64,000 bases of DNA from Puccinia triticina (lineage: Eukaryota; Basidiomycota; Pucciniomycetes; Pucciniales; Pucciniaceae). The stretch spans positions 1,240,001 to 1,304,000 of the forward strand of contig NC_070563.1 in NCBI RefSeq assembly GCF_026914185.1, given 5' to 3'. Under the pieces are notes generated by a model. The model had not been told where the DNA came from, made no database searches, and was given only the letters and a program-made list of their open reading frames with translations. The stretch's first letter is position 1. Each line of letters begins with the position of its first letter. Of the stretch, positions 11,067 to 23,580 are shown one piece after another. A program made the position numbers and the translations under genes.

Positions 11067-11429
11067 GTGGTGTTGGTCTTGCTGATTTCGCGCCTCCTCG
11101 GAGAGGCTTAGTTAAGCTCGCTCCCCACCACACATTCCTGTATATAGACTACTACATAGGTGCATAGACCGGGCTATACAGATGATGTAGTAGTCAATTT
11201 CCGATTCCCGCCAGTTCCCCGCGGTTCTGCTACATTGCCACATATTTACATGTTGTCCAACCTGACCGGCTTGAGACCCCCAGCCAGCAGCTGCGCACGC
11301 AGCTCCTCGCGCGGCAGTTGCATCCCAAGTACCTGCAGTAAGAATAGTGCTCCCAACAACTATGTCATTGGAAACTCAGCCTTAATACCAACCTCACAGC
11401 GCCAGCCTCAACAAACCACCACCAGCCCA

Positions 11430-14400
11430 ATGCCTCCTAAACGAACTCCGTGGGCCACTGATTCAACTTTCCATGTCAGCCTTGCAAACACACGAGTCCG
11501 CACCCACATACCTAGGCAAACAATTATAAATGAACAAGCGCGTTTGGCCACAGCCATTGAGACAGGAAGACGTTACGGAATGCTACCACGATCCCAGCGG
11601 CCACTTTGCAACAGATCCAATCAACCTTCTCATAATTCTGCCCCCCATGCTCTCTCCAATGGCAACGACCCAGGACATCAGCACGTGGCCGAAGACCATC
11701 TTGATGCCCTCCAGCCCACTTTAAATCATGCACGATTTCACCGACTGCGTTCATATGCCGAAGCACGAGAGCGCCGAACTGAAGAATGGGCTGAAATAGA
11801 AAATCAAGCGGCTGCCACCTATCTGTACTGCCAAACATATAGCAGTAACTGGAGTACCGGGGAATATCCAAATGAACACGTCCCCTTTGAATGCAGCTGC
11901 TTGCCACAGGAGGTTTCACACTGCTCAATGGATCTGATTGATATTTATAGTGTGTGATTTGAGCGCTTTCTTCCTCAAAAATTCCGCTAAGCCACCAATC
12001 CTTGCCTTTTATTGCAGACCGCACCACACAAGGCAAAACAATTCCGTTTTGCAAGTGCACACCAGATGTGATCCGGCTGTTGCATTTCGGATTCATTGCG
12101 AGCTCTGCCAAACGACCACGAACTGCCTTCTAAATCCCGCTCCTTCAGTTCCACCACACTCTATGGCAAACCACAACCGTATCAACATCAGGTTTTGTAA
12201 AAGCTCTTGCTACGTTTCTTGATAGTCAACACAAACGGCCGCTCCTTGCACAAGGCTCAACAAAAAGCCGAGAATTTTGACTGCCATTCACCTACAGCTT
12301 TGACATGTATTCTTGCATACTCATGCTGAAGGAACAAGTATTACAGGAAGGACTGCAAACCACCAACGAACAAAAATGGGCTTCCAAATGCCCTCAATGC
12401 TTTGGCCCCAAAGAAAATGAGGTAAAATCCGATCCCGATGAGCCCGACTTTATCATTGCTATGGACGGGAATTACCAGAAACGACACTATGCCTACGCTA
12501 GTAAGGACTTGCCTACAAACAGCCAATACCCCCCGACATTCTTGCCACCCTCCGGAGTCAACACCAGTGAAGCTCTGTGCGAAGCTACCAATGTGCATGT
12601 AACTGGCGTTGAGGTAAGCATTTTTCTTCTCTCCACCACAATTTTCACCAAGCTGAGACATTTTTGTTTCAGGATCCTTGTGCATTAGCACACAAAGTGG
12701 CAGATGACACCCGTGATAACACAACTTGGCAGAAATGTGATGACAATGGTCTGTTTGCTGGGGCCTGTCAACACAACATCCCGCTGCTGTATGCAAATGT
12801 CTACAAATCCTGTGAAAAGTGAGTATTTTTCCGGTTTGTTAGTTATTTACCGTAAATTTAAATTCTTGAACTGTACGCCACATAGACTGTATTATCCAAT
12901 ATCCATCCTGGGAAGGATAGTTTCTGAATTCCCGCACTCAAGGATTGGTGTTCTTTATGACATCAGGTGCCAGCTGGAGACACACATCAAAAAAGTAAGT
13001 GTTCTATTATTTTTTCTTCATTTATATATATGCCTTACTGATGCGTACAACAAATTGAACAGCGGTCGTTTTTCTTTGACAGGCAATCCGATTTGATGTT
13101 TGGAACATCAGTTTTCCATTCCGATGTACATGAATGGTCATGTCAGGTGAAGTACAACCCCCGACTGAATAAGTCATGGGGGCTATCTGATGGGGAGGGG
13201 CTGGAACGTTTATGGTCCAACTTGTCCCCCTTAATATCTTCACTCCGGGTATCATCTCGATTCCACCGCTTGATGGCGGTTCACAACAGGACCCTATATT
13301 ATGCTGCATGCCTGAATGAAACCACCGGTGAGACATTATTATCCTCTTGATAATCTTACTTGTTTCAATCCAAGCTGCCAAGAGCTCATCAGACATGATA
13401 TCACAGGCGAATTGCTTCTTTGTAAATTCAACTTGGCTGCAGAGACCACCCAAGCGGCCCGCAATGCTCTCGATTTGCTTAACCAACTTCCAAACCCTTA
13501 TTCGGAAACTGGTGGCACCTACACCAACATTTTCTTCCAGCAGCAATGGGATGATGAACGCGCCTACCACCTTGAAACAACTCAATCATATCAAGAGAAG
13601 CAGAAGAAAGAACTTGGGCATCTTCTATGTTTAGAAGAGCAGCTAGAGGCAGAATGGTGAGTTTGGTACACAAATTAATCTTATTCCATCAATTTCCATT
13701 CATACCAGTCATTTAAAGGTCCTGGGAAGGATTGTCGGCAGCCCAAGGAATAGCCCGAGCCAATATAGCATCTCGGCTCTCAGACCAAATCCTTGAACAG
13801 CGAACAAAAGTCGGCGACCCTACTATCCTTGAAAACTTGACTGGTAAGCTGTGTTGAATCGAATCATCAATTTTCATGTCAAGTGAACTCATCTGGTTTG
13901 CCAAACCAAGTACCTCAGCAGGACCTGCTGCTTAAGATTTAGTACTTGAAAACAGACCTTCGCCGCAAGTTCCTAGCATTGATAGAGGAGAAACAGCCTC
14001 TTTTTCGCGTCAGTCGCCCAGGAGAGCAAACAACACTTGGTGAGCTAATCATTTATATGCGTAGATCATAGCATTCTAATGTGATTTAAAATTCAATTTA
14101 GGAACCAATGGGCAGCAGAAATTAATCAAATCTGTTCGGAAACAAGCCAAGGCACTTCACAAGGTTTTAAATAAATACACCAAGCAGGTCCACACCTTCA
14201 TTCGCCTCTTTCCTGACCGTACACACCCAAGACCGTTGGAGTATGATGAGCTATTGAACCTCAAATCCGAAGACCCGTTTTGGAACAATGGACTATTTAC
14301 GAATGAAAATCAGCCGTGGGCAGTTGACCCAACTACCCAGAAGGGAATCCGACACTTAGCAGCACTCAGACGAGGAGAGGAAGAACAAAGGCGTCTGGGA

Positions 14401-15006
14401 TGGGAGGTCCGTCGAGCTATGCGATGGGCACTGGGAAGACATGACAAACTGTCACAGTTGATTGAACAGATGACTACAAACTCTGGTGATAACCATGACT
14501 GGACCACATTGGCCGCACATCCCATCCTTAGTACGCTGGTGGCCCATCCTATTCTTCAATCGCTCCCTACTACAAATAAGATTAGAGTGGCAAGATCATT
14601 GCTGCAATCTGAGCTGGTCAAGATTTTTAAATTTCAAACTACACTGAATCAAACGTGCATCTCAGTACTTGATGGTACCCCCCAACAACTTGGTGATTTC
14701 AACCTATGCGATTGTTGGTCACAACAAATTGATTGTGCAAAAAGTAGTATTTATTCTATGATACCTGGAGATACTATTATTACACAAGAAACTAGACAAA
14801 GTGAAAATGAAACCGGTGAAAACACAGATTTGCAGACCAATAACCCTGAAGCATTGCCGCCAAATTCTGAAGCAGATGAGGATGAAGTAGATGATAAAGG
14901 TCATCTGCAAGATATTTCTATTATAGTTAATGAGACAATGATGCAGCAACTTGAGAATGAAACTGAAGATGTTTACAATACTGGAGATCTAATTGAGTTA
15001 GAATAA
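11430..15006 (+). pseudogene. KDZ transposase, broken by in-frame stops
   Basis: The reading starts at MPPKRTPW (11430). Introns seen include about 11951-12018 and 12614-12672, with further ones near 12820-12885 and 12995-13062. Family landmarks are QTYSSNWSTGEYPNE, FCKCTPDVIRLLHFG, FIIAMDGNYQKRHYAYASKD (about 12450), FGTSVFHSDVHEWSCQ (about 13097) and WGLSDGEGLERLWS (about 13175), followed by a coiled, charged C-terminal region to the TAG... stop at 15004-15006. Two in-frame stops, TAA at 12131-12133 and TGA at 12278-12280, interrupt the segment between the CKCTPDV motif and MDGN. No intron removes both without losing conserved residues. The rest is well preserved, so decay is recent. Confidence 0.85.
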
Positions 15007-16529
15007 AATTAAATGCTTGTGATGTTGTTCAAAGATCTCTTAGACTCTTCTATTGTAATCCTCATATGTAAATGATATCATAATACCCTCTATAAATTTG
15101 CTTGGATTTGGCAAATGTGAGAACATGAAAAATAAGTCTTTATTTCATGAGCTGATGCTTTGAATTTATTAGCAAAATTATATCCAGCCAGAACCTTCCA
15201 AGTCTTTTCCCTTTCCACCATTTAAGAATTAAGGCTGTCAGATGTGCTGTTGCAGAGAATACCAGTCATGTTAGTCATGATATATATATATATATCAATA
15301 TCTGGGAAAATGAATTAAAAAAATGTTTCTTTTATCCCTTGTTATTGGAGAAGCATCTTCCTGAGCCAAGCAACTTATGGAACTCCAATTTGATTCAATC
15401 ATTTCAATTTCTTTCAATTTCTGAGGATTCTCTTTGCATATTTCTGATCATACAAAAAAAAACAAATTCCAATATTCAAAAGAATTCCCAGTCACGCAAC
15501 ACTCACCAACTCTTCAATTCTGACACAGGATTCTGAGTGAAAAAGAAAAACTCAAATTTGGACCACTGCTAATTTTCAAGAGTACTTATCTGCTGAGGCC
15601 CATGTCATGTATTTTGTATTAAAACTTGAAGATAACCTGAGAACCTTTTTATGCTTAGACCAAAACCTCAGCCTCAGGACCCTTGTCAAAATGGATGAAC
15701 TGAAGCATATTCTTCTTTGCCACAATAAGCCTGAAAGGATTTTATTCTCAAGTGGAAACAAGTAAGAAACTGATGATTGGAATAGTGTGAAATATATCAG
15801 AAATGAATGGAAAAGGTGGAAAATCTCAAACTAAGCAACAAGCAATGGCATAATTATTGTGTTGTTGCTGTCTTCAGTCAATTCTATTTGCCTCCTTGAG
15901 TCTCAGTTCACAACCACATTGTCAGAGGCTGAAGGAAACACTGAAGCGATTACACTACATGTAGTTGTAGTGGAATTTAGCAAAATAATTTTGTATTGCT
16001 ATTTCACTTTAATGTATCAGTGTTAAATTAAGTAGTGAGTAAATAAAGTACAATAAGGCAATAAAAACACAAAATACAAGGAATACTGTAGCATCAACAG
16101 TGCCTCACCCAATTCATGTCAACCCAGAAAAAAAAGAGCTAAACCCAGAATCTGATGTAACATCAACTAATTTTCCATCCATTGGGCTTGCCATCCCCTC
16201 ATGGCCTCACAGGTGCAAGGCCTCTATCTTCCTGACCAAGGCAAGAAATTGTGTGGTGTTGGATTTGTCTTTTGCATCAATGGCCAACCAAACAACAAGA
16301 TAATCTCTCATTCTTCCTACCATTCAACATGGCCAACAGTTTATCCAGTGCACTATTCTAAAACAAGCAGCCTTTAGTGTATTTCAGCGGTTGCAGTTGA
16401 CCAATACATGGCAAAAACCATATATCAATCCAGTACTATTTCAAAAAAGGGATTCAGATCAAGAAAATAGCTGTAAATCTTCTTTGATGTAGTTATAAGC
16501 AAGGAAACAATTTTGTGGTGGTTTAAGAA
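15007..16529. other. AT-rich non-coding middle of the KDZ element
   Basis: Lies between the convergent 3' ends of the two KDZ genes. It has a short AT dinucleotide run near 15283-15296. No gene is supported. Confidence 0.5.
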
Positions 16530-18880
16530 TCATTGACACAAATTATTAGCTTCATTGTTTAAATTGTTGAGTGAAGGTTCTTGGCCTGGCAAACCGGAAG
16601 GGTCATCAAGGCTGGAGGGAGGACAGTTTTTCTGGGAGTTTGTTGCGTGTAAGGATGTGATTCGACGGAGGCTAATGAGTCCATCCTTCAGGTCAAGGAG
16701 GAGTGCCGAGATATCTGTCTTGCCAAGTTTCTTGTTGTTAGTCCGAAGCCAGTCAATTTTGGACAAAGCTTTGGGAGCAAGAACCAATTCAAACTTTGCT
16801 TTCCGAAGTTTGTTACAGTTGTCTTGCCAAGGCCAGGAGGTGAAGACGTTCTTTGTCTCACGACCTGTGGCGGAAAGCAGATTTGTCAGTGAAAAAAGAC
16901 TACAGAAACCCAAGTGAAGAGTTACTAACTAATGAAAGTTTTAAGCTCAGCACACAGTTCCGTGCGTAAACAAATAAGGCCTTTTTCTGCAAGGTGTGGG
17001 GGTGGGTGCAGATCAATGCAAGACGAAAATAAGTGAGTGAAGAATAATCAGAGCGGGACGCAAGGCAAACACATAAAAGTGGAGGGGTTGGATGAATGAA
17101 AATAACCACTACACTTACTGGAATTTCCAGGGACCTTATCTGCCACAGCAAGCTCTCCGACCGAGTTACCTGTGACAAGTCCCTGGAGGCAAGCTGAATA
17201 ATGGTTGTTTCCATCCATTAAGCTCATCTCTTGGTTTGGCTTGAAGGCTCCTGGTGTGCACCGCTCCAAACGGAAGCAGTTGGTTGATAAGTGCTTTGAG
17301 ACTGCGAACATCACAATCTCACAGCAGCATGTTGTGGCAACATTTCGCGCCTAACATGAATCATTTGAGAAATTTTCAAATCCAGACAAGAATAGTGGAA
17401 TAGCTGGACAATTGGTTAGTGCTCACCTCGGCTGACCATTGGTTGAGGGCACTTTCAACTTGATTCTTGCGAACCAAGTTGGAGACAGTCCCACGGACAA
17501 TCCCAGCTGGCTTCTTGCCCCCAAAAACCTGAGATTTGTTTCTACCGGGATCCTCTTTGTCATCGGTATACTCATCCAAGGCTAACTCGGCCGCCTCTGT
17601 GACGACGATGGTGTGGCTGTTTGGTCACAGTCGCTGTGTCCAACTGAGCTTCACATCCTTCAGCAAGTTCCTCCTCGTCCTTATCTTCTTCATCGCTGTC
17701 CTCCGCAATGTCTTGGATGAGTGCAGCCTTCTCATCCTTGCTCAAAAGCTTGTAGGCTGCAGAAAGGCGCTTCATCACATCCTTGTTTTTGACGCCTCGA
17801 CCACCTGTGAGTTAGAGGAGTCCAATTTATTTTCAGTGGAGCATACTGTTGACGGGGAAAGATGAAAATATGACAAGGGGGGCTGCCTCACTGGCTTGAG
17901 TTGTCTGGAGGAATTGGTTCCAACAGTTGGCCTCGCGAATGGCAACACATCGACCGCTGTGCAACAGGTTTGATTTATCTTTCCGTACTCTTTTGGGAGG
18001 GCAAGGTGTTGGGTTTGACTTACAGGACTGCCCAAACCATTGGCATAGAGACCTGGAGTTCGATTGCTTTGAGAGCCATCGCCTGCTCCTGCTCATGAAA
18101 AAACTCAATGAAAGCAGCTTGATCAGCTGCCGACATAGCTCCTTTTGAGTTTTCTTGGGCAACTTTGCGAAGCTCCACAGCTGTCATCATCTTCAGTTGT
18201 TCGATGGGGATGGGGTAACAAGGGTCAGATGGGTTCTCTGTTTCTATCTTCCGTTTTTTGTTAGGTCTTTTGCTTGCTTGCTGGTTGATCGACGCCACTA
18301 AGAGGAGGAATGCGCGCAGTCGATACTGGAGTCATATTTACAAACAAGGCAAAGCTTAGGGAGAGAGGAAGGTCAAGGAAGTTAGCGGTGAGCGACGGCA
18401 TTTAGTGTAGAAATTTTTGGCTGAGCTAAAGTTCTGCCTCAATGCTACAATTCCTGCAAGTGGAATACTCCAAACAATGTCCCAACCAAGTTCTGAAGAT
18501 CGGGAGCACCATTTGGAGCAGACACTGCAGGGCTCAGGCATCAAGAAAAGGACAGATCAGAAGAACAAGGCAAAGAAATACACGTACTTGGCTTTATGTG
18601 GTTGAGAACCTAAAGGAAGAAAAACCGCGCCCGGATACGTGAGTGGTTGGCCGTTGAGTTGTTCGGAAGCCGCAGCGGTGGTGTAGCGGCAAAGATAACA
18701 GATATGCACGGCTTCTTTCTGAAAAGGCGCAGGCGGTCTAGTTGCAGAAAGAAGGGAATCAGTGTCCGCGTGAAGCAAGGGGCGACAAAGGGAGTTGAAG
18801 ATTGAGGACAGGTGACAACACGAGAACACTTACGCTTTTAAAATAATTGGAGCCGTACAATGTTAGGCCGCGATGTGGAG
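16530..18880 (-). pseudogene. Second gene of the KDZ element, unrecognised, frameshifted
   Basis: Minus-strand exons can be followed by splice sites: a CYLC-containing segment near 18600-18720, VASINQQASKRPNKKRKIE... from 18298 to a GTAAGT donor near 18022, GRCVAIREANCW near 17930, KDVMKRLSAAYKLLSKDEKAAL near 17770, VFGGKKPAGIVRGTVSNLV near 17500, NVATTCCCEIVMFAVSKHL near 17300 and a final exon 16530-16881 ending NNLCQ. Near 17600-17640 the frame must shift to go from VTKQPH to VVTEAAELALDEY, so the copy is broken. The KDVMKR...SKDEKAAL stretch vaguely resembles an HMG-box helix; I do not assign a function. Confidence 0.6.
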
Positions 18881-19206
18881 AAGAGCGAGGGATTCGACGG
18901 AATAAGCTGTGAGCTGTGAGTGAGAGTTGTACAAGCAATGATAGACGGTGATGGCGGTGATGGTGATGGTGGGAGGGAGATGGGTCAAATGCTGGTTGAG
19001 ATGCGACTGCCGCGCGAGGAGCTGCGTGCGCAGCCGCTGGCTGGGGGTCTCAAGCCGGCCAGGTTGGACAACATGTAAATATGTGGCAATGTAGCAGAAC
19101 CGCGGGGAACTGGCGGGAATCAGAAATTGACTACTACATCATCTGTATAGCCCGGTCTATGCACCTATGTAGTAGTCTATATATAGGAATGTGTGGTGTC
19201 GCTCCC

Positions 19207-19740
19207 AGCGGGAGGGGTCGCTTCGCGGCCAGCCACGGGACTTGTGTTATTGGAAGAGGGGGCGCTCACTTTGGAACCCTACTTTTGGGGTGCCCATAAT
19301 TTTGCAAGACATGTTTTGCAAGACATAAGCCCTGCAAAACCAATGGCATGCAAAATTCCAAACCCCCCGAGGGTTATTACAATTTTGCATCGCATCGCCC
19401 CCAAAAAATCACATGCAAGAACAACATATGCAAAATAAACCTTGCAAATTTCCGACGGGCTCCCCCGCCAGGTAACTTTACACCCCTTCGCTCACAAGAC
19501 TTGCACCACAGTCATGCAAGATTCCAACCCTAACCCACAACCAACAAATTTGCATACCATGACGTTACAAGATAATATTGCATGAACTGTATGCATTGCA
19601 AAACTGCCTGCATCCCAAAGCCAATTTGAATTTTGCAGGCAATCATTCCCACTATTGCATGATATCTCCCACGCCACGCTCCTCGCTACATCCCACGCCA
19701 CGCTCGTCACTACATAAGTAAGTCAAAATCAAACTATAAT
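19207..19740. repeat. TTGCA/TGCAA motif-rich non-coding island
   Basis: From 19290 the stretch is packed with TTGCAAGAC, TGCAAAAT and GCATGCAAA variants. A similar island lies at 47165-47560. The role is unknown; subterminal transposase sites are one possibility. Confidence 0.45.
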
Positions 19741-20945
19741 GGCACTATTCATAGTTCCAGAGGCACTATTCAGAGTGCCAGAGGCACTATTCAGAGTGCG
19801 GGAGCACTATTCATAGTGCCAGAGGCACTATTCAGAGTGCGGGAGCACTATTCATAGTGCCAGAGGCACTATTCAGAGTGCGGGAGCACTATTCATAGTG
19901 CCAGAGGCACTATTCAGAGTGCGGGAGCACTATTCATAGTGCCAGAGGCACTATTCAGAGTGCGGGAGCACTATTCATAGTGCCAGAGGCACTATTCAGA
20001 GTGCGGGAGCACTATTCATAGTGCCAGAGGCACTATTCAGAGTGCGGGAGCACTATTCATAGTGCCAGAGGCACTATTCAGAGTGCGGGAGCACTATTCA
20101 TAGTGCCAGAGGCACTATTCAGAGTGCGGGAGCACTATTCATAGTGCCAGAGGCACTATTCAGAGTGCGGGAGCACTATTCATAGTGCCAGAGGCACTAT
20201 TCAGAGTGCGGGAGCACTATTCATAGTGCCAGAGGCACTATTCAGAGTGCGGGAGCACTATTCATAGTGCCAGAGGCACTATTCAGAGTGCGGGAGCACT
20301 ATTCATAGTGCCAGAGGCACTATTCAGAGTGCGGGAGCACTATTCATAGTGCCAGAGGCACTATTCAGAGTGCGGGAGCACTATTCATAGTGCCAGAGGC
20401 ACTATTCAGAGTGCGGGAGCACTATTCATAGTGCCAGAGGCACTATTCAGAGTGCGGGAGCACTATTCATAGTGCCAGAGGCACTATTCAGAGTGCGGGA
20501 GCACTATTCATAGTGCCAGAGGCACTATTCAGAGTGCGGGAGCACTATTCATAGTGCCAGAGGCACTATTCAGAGTGCGGGAGCACTACTGGCACTATGA
20601 ATAGTGCTCCCGCACTGTGCTCCCGCACTGTGCTCCCGCACTGTGCTCCCGCACTGTGCTCCCGCACTGTGCTCCCGCACTGTGCTCCCGCACTGTGCTC
20701 CCGCACTGTGCTCCCGCACTCTGAATAGTGCCTCTGGCACTATGAATAGTGCTCCCGCACTCTGAATAGTGCCTCTGGCACTATGAATAGTGCTCCCGCA
20801 CTCTGAATAGTGCCTCTGGCACTATGAATAGTGCTCCCGCACTCTGAATAGTGCCTCTGGCACTATGAATAGTGCTCCCGCACTCTGAATAGTGCCTCTG
20901 GCACTATGAATAGTGCCTCTGGCACTATGAATAGTGCCTCTGGCA
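19741..20945. repeat. 41-bp satellite array that folds back on itself
   Basis: About twenty head-to-tail copies of a 41-bp unit (GCACTATTCATAGTGC, CAGAG, GCACTATTCAGAGTGC, GGGA) run from 19741 to about 20588. Each unit holds two small palindromes. At about 20588 orientation flips. A 13-bp array of GTGCTCCCGCACT (about 20608-20720) follows, then inverted 41-bp units to 20945. Diverged single copies continue to about 21150. Any open frame here is an artefact. Confidence 0.9.
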
Positions 20946-21228
20946 CTATGAATACCTGCCTAAAATACTTGTGGTACACGCCAGGCAGTGCGGGGTACCT
21001 GAGTTTTGAAAACAAACGCACGGGTACTGGCGGTGCAAATGGTACCTGGGTCCATTTCAACATCCCTGTGCACTACTCAGTGTGCCAGGGAACTTTTCAT
21101 TGTGCCAGAGGAACTATTCAGTTCTCTGGGGCACTATTAATTCAGTCTTCTGGGCACTTCATGTTCTTCTCTCTGCTCTCTCTTACCATCCTCCCCTCTT
21201 CACCTTATTTGTGTGGTTCAGATACTAA

Positions 21229-21378
21229 GGCCCTTTTTGGAGCCGATATAATTGTGCCATATAATCTGGAATTTTGTGACATCTGATCAAGTTTTGGCAG
21301 ACCTGATCAGATGTCACATAGGATTTCAGGCAAAAAAACTCATATATAGCCCGGATTATGTTGGCTCCAAACGGGGCC
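21229..21378. mobile_element. 150-bp PIF/Harbinger-like miniature element
   Basis: The ends GGCCCTTTTTGGAGCC and GGCTCCAAACGGGGCC are inverted, flanked by TAA (21226-21228, 21379-21381), the usual 3-bp PIF/Harbinger target. The centre holds a perfect 15-bp stem TGTGACATCTGATCA with its complement (about 21276-21320). Confidence 0.75.
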
Positions 21379-21381
21379 TAA

Positions 21382-22440
21382 GATCTCTCCAGCTTGCTGG
21401 TGTTTGTCATTTGCAAATTACAGAAAATCGGGCACTAGAGACCTCAAGGCCTGGTTTCTGTCACTGCCAAAACCATTATGCTACTTTTTTTATAGCGGCA
21501 AGTAGCACAATTATTTTGTTTCACCATTGTACTTTTGTTTATTGGTGTTCTATTGAGTATGAGTAAAAAAAGTACAAAGCAAAAAACACAAATAATAAAG
21601 TAGTGCAGTGTGTTGATTGCACGGTGTGTTACAGCATTTGCATTGGCAACACCAATTTCTTTGCCAATCATCTGCATTGGTTCAAATTTGCCCATAAATG
21701 ATGTATGGACATTCTGGCATTTTTTGATATTTGTGCACCATTACGGCACAATGTAACAGTGTTACATTACATGTAGTTCAATGGTTTCAGTGTTGTCTCT
21801 GTGCACCTTCAAGTCCCAATAGCAGTGAAGGATCATTACAGTTCATATTAGCTGTGTCAGTTTCAGTAAATCAGTCTGAGTGACCTGAATGAATTTACTT
21901 CAGGGATCATTAATCATGTCCTCTCAAAAATTCAAATTTCAATGAATTATTTTTCCATCACTATTGTAATATCTCCCCTCAAGGCTGTCTCACAGAAGTT
22001 GAATAATTTCTTCACTCACTATCAACCTTTTAATCTTCCTTCAAATGATGCTGCAGAATGTAGCTATCAATTGAGTCCAACAGCAAACGCTGCAATCCAT
22101 TATCTTGTGCACAGATTTGATGAAGGAAATGTAACACAAAATAATTCAGGTCTCTTGAAGTTTTGATTTATTTTTCTTTTGAATAGATTGATCATGTACC
22201 AGGCCATGGTTGAGTCTCTTAAGTATTTGGCAGGACTTGAAACAAACTAACTTATATTGTCTATTTCTGAAAAATAATGCCAACTCAAAAAAATTTGATT
22301 GAATCTTTATGAGGTCATGAGGATTTTTTTTCATATCTGTATGGAAGATCATTTGATATTTTCATATGAATTGAAAAGATTGACGTAGAAGTATCAGTTC
22401 TGTAGACACTTCTGGTCAATCAATACATGTGATGAAACTA
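21382..22440. other. AT-rich stretch without recognised features
   Basis: About 1 kb with no conserved frame, splice-supported gene, RNA or clear repeat. Confidence 0.5.
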
Positions 22441-22990
22441 TTAGGCATCGCGGTCGAGGTTGGTCCAGGCGCCAGGCACGCCGCCGAACTGGTTCAGGTG
22501 GCCTCCGAGTGCATCCAGGTGACCTGGATGCCCTCGGAGGCTCAGTGCTTGAGGCTGTAGAGCGTGCTGACCATTGCCCAGAGCACCTCGTCGTCCTCGG
22601 TCATCGACACGTATTCGCGGACGCGGGAGAGAGGCTGGTCAGTGATTGGCGTGCTGCTGGCGCCCGCATTCTGTCTGTCTTCCTCTCCCTGACCATGATG
22701 TCAGCAACAGTCTCTGAGAGGGAGGCAAAAAGAGGGGGGGCACTTACACTTAGGTGCTCTCGAAGCGGATCGGCGGCCGATCGGGCACGTCTGTGCGGAC
22801 CTTTGTCGGCGCCAACGGGCCCGGCTGGCAGTGCTTGTCCAGATGCCGCGGGTGGATGCCGATGTGAACGACATGGAGCTTGAGGGTCATGTCGTGCACA
22901 GCCTTGTGGTACTGCTCGAGCGGCTTTGCCAGGCTCGGGCCGACTGCAAACGTCCCTGCTTGATCAGCACACACACTAGAAAGAAGGGAG
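22441..22990 (-). pseudogene. GC-rich remnant of an unrecognised protein-coding gene
   Basis: GC content and codon texture differ sharply from the AT-rich flanks. On the minus strand one segment reads KAVHDMTLKLHVVHIGIHP to RPPIRFEST, and after a plausible intron another reads NAGASSTPITDQPLSR to a C-terminal MVSTLYSLKH stop near 22546. The donor between them lacks its G (ACC then TAAGTG), so the first segment ends in an in-frame TAA. I do not recognise the family. It looks like the last exons of a gene copied or left here. Confidence 0.35.
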
Positions 22991-23104
22991 GGGATGAGGG
23001 ACAGTTGTTGGCATGCAAGAAAGAGAGAGGGGCCATTTCAGCTATGTGATGTCGGCGGATCCAAAGGAGGGAGGCCCAGGGTTATTCAAGTATTTTGACT
23101 GACC

Positions 23105-23260
23105 TGGTGTGATTCTATCTTGCATCGACTGGTCCTCTGACCAAGATTGCATCGACATGGCCGAGAATCGAGATTGCATCGACAGACAACAAGGCTGTAT
23201 CGACCAGGAGCAAGGTTGCATCGACCAAAAGCCGTTTTGTATCGACCAAGGGTGAGGTTG
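23105..23260. repeat. Short tandem repeat built on TGCATCGACC
   Basis: Imperfect copies of TTGCATCGACCA/TGTATCGACCA about every 20-27 bp, with related words up to about 23440. No coding support. Confidence 0.55.
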
Positions 23261-23518
23261 CATCATGTCGTACCGGTGAAGTGTTGTGAACGTCGATCCA
23301 AAAGCGGCGCAAGGCGATATTGAGTCGACCTTTGTGTCGCTGATAGCCGATGCAACATCGCTTTGGGCTGATGTTGAGTCGGGGGGCCTTTGCGCCGGTT
23401 TACAGCCTGGTCGACATAACATCGACCAAGGGTTGTTTTGGTTGGATGTCCGGAGATGTTACATTGCCCGGTGCGCTTTCAAATCGGACCGCGGCGATGT
23501 ATGTAATAGCGAACTTAA

Positions 23519-23580
23519 CACAAGTCCCTCCCTGTGCTCGCGGGGCGCGAGCACCCTCCCGCTTGCGGGAGGGACTTGTG
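23519..23580. repeat. 62-bp hairpin, ACAAGTCCCTCCC inverted repeat
   Basis: ACAAGTCCCTCCC and GGGAGGGACTTGT frame an inner GCTCGCGGGGCGCGAGC palindrome. The same ACAAGTCCCT word recurs near 47642, and GGGACTTGTG near 19240, so it may be a shared element terminus. Confidence 0.55.

Larger units (their letters stand above)
11126..19198 (+). mobile_element. Complete KDZ (Kyakuja-Dileera-Zisupton) DNA transposon
   Basis: An 8,073-bp element bounded by 199-bp terminal inverted repeats (11126-11324 and 19000-19198) that begin CACCACACATTCC. It is flanked by a perfect 8-bp target duplication TCGCTCCC (11118-11125, 19199-19206). It carries a KDZ-type transposase on the plus strand and a second multi-exon gene on the minus strand, arranged convergently around an AT-rich middle. 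KDZ elements are known to be expanded in basidiomycetes. Both genes are damaged, so this copy is probably inactive, although its ends look intact and could be mobilised by another copy. Confidence 0.9.

Noticed and set aside
19741..20945. CRISPR-like regular array
   Set aside because: The 41-bp units are contiguous without variable spacers, the host is eukaryotic, and the array inverts.
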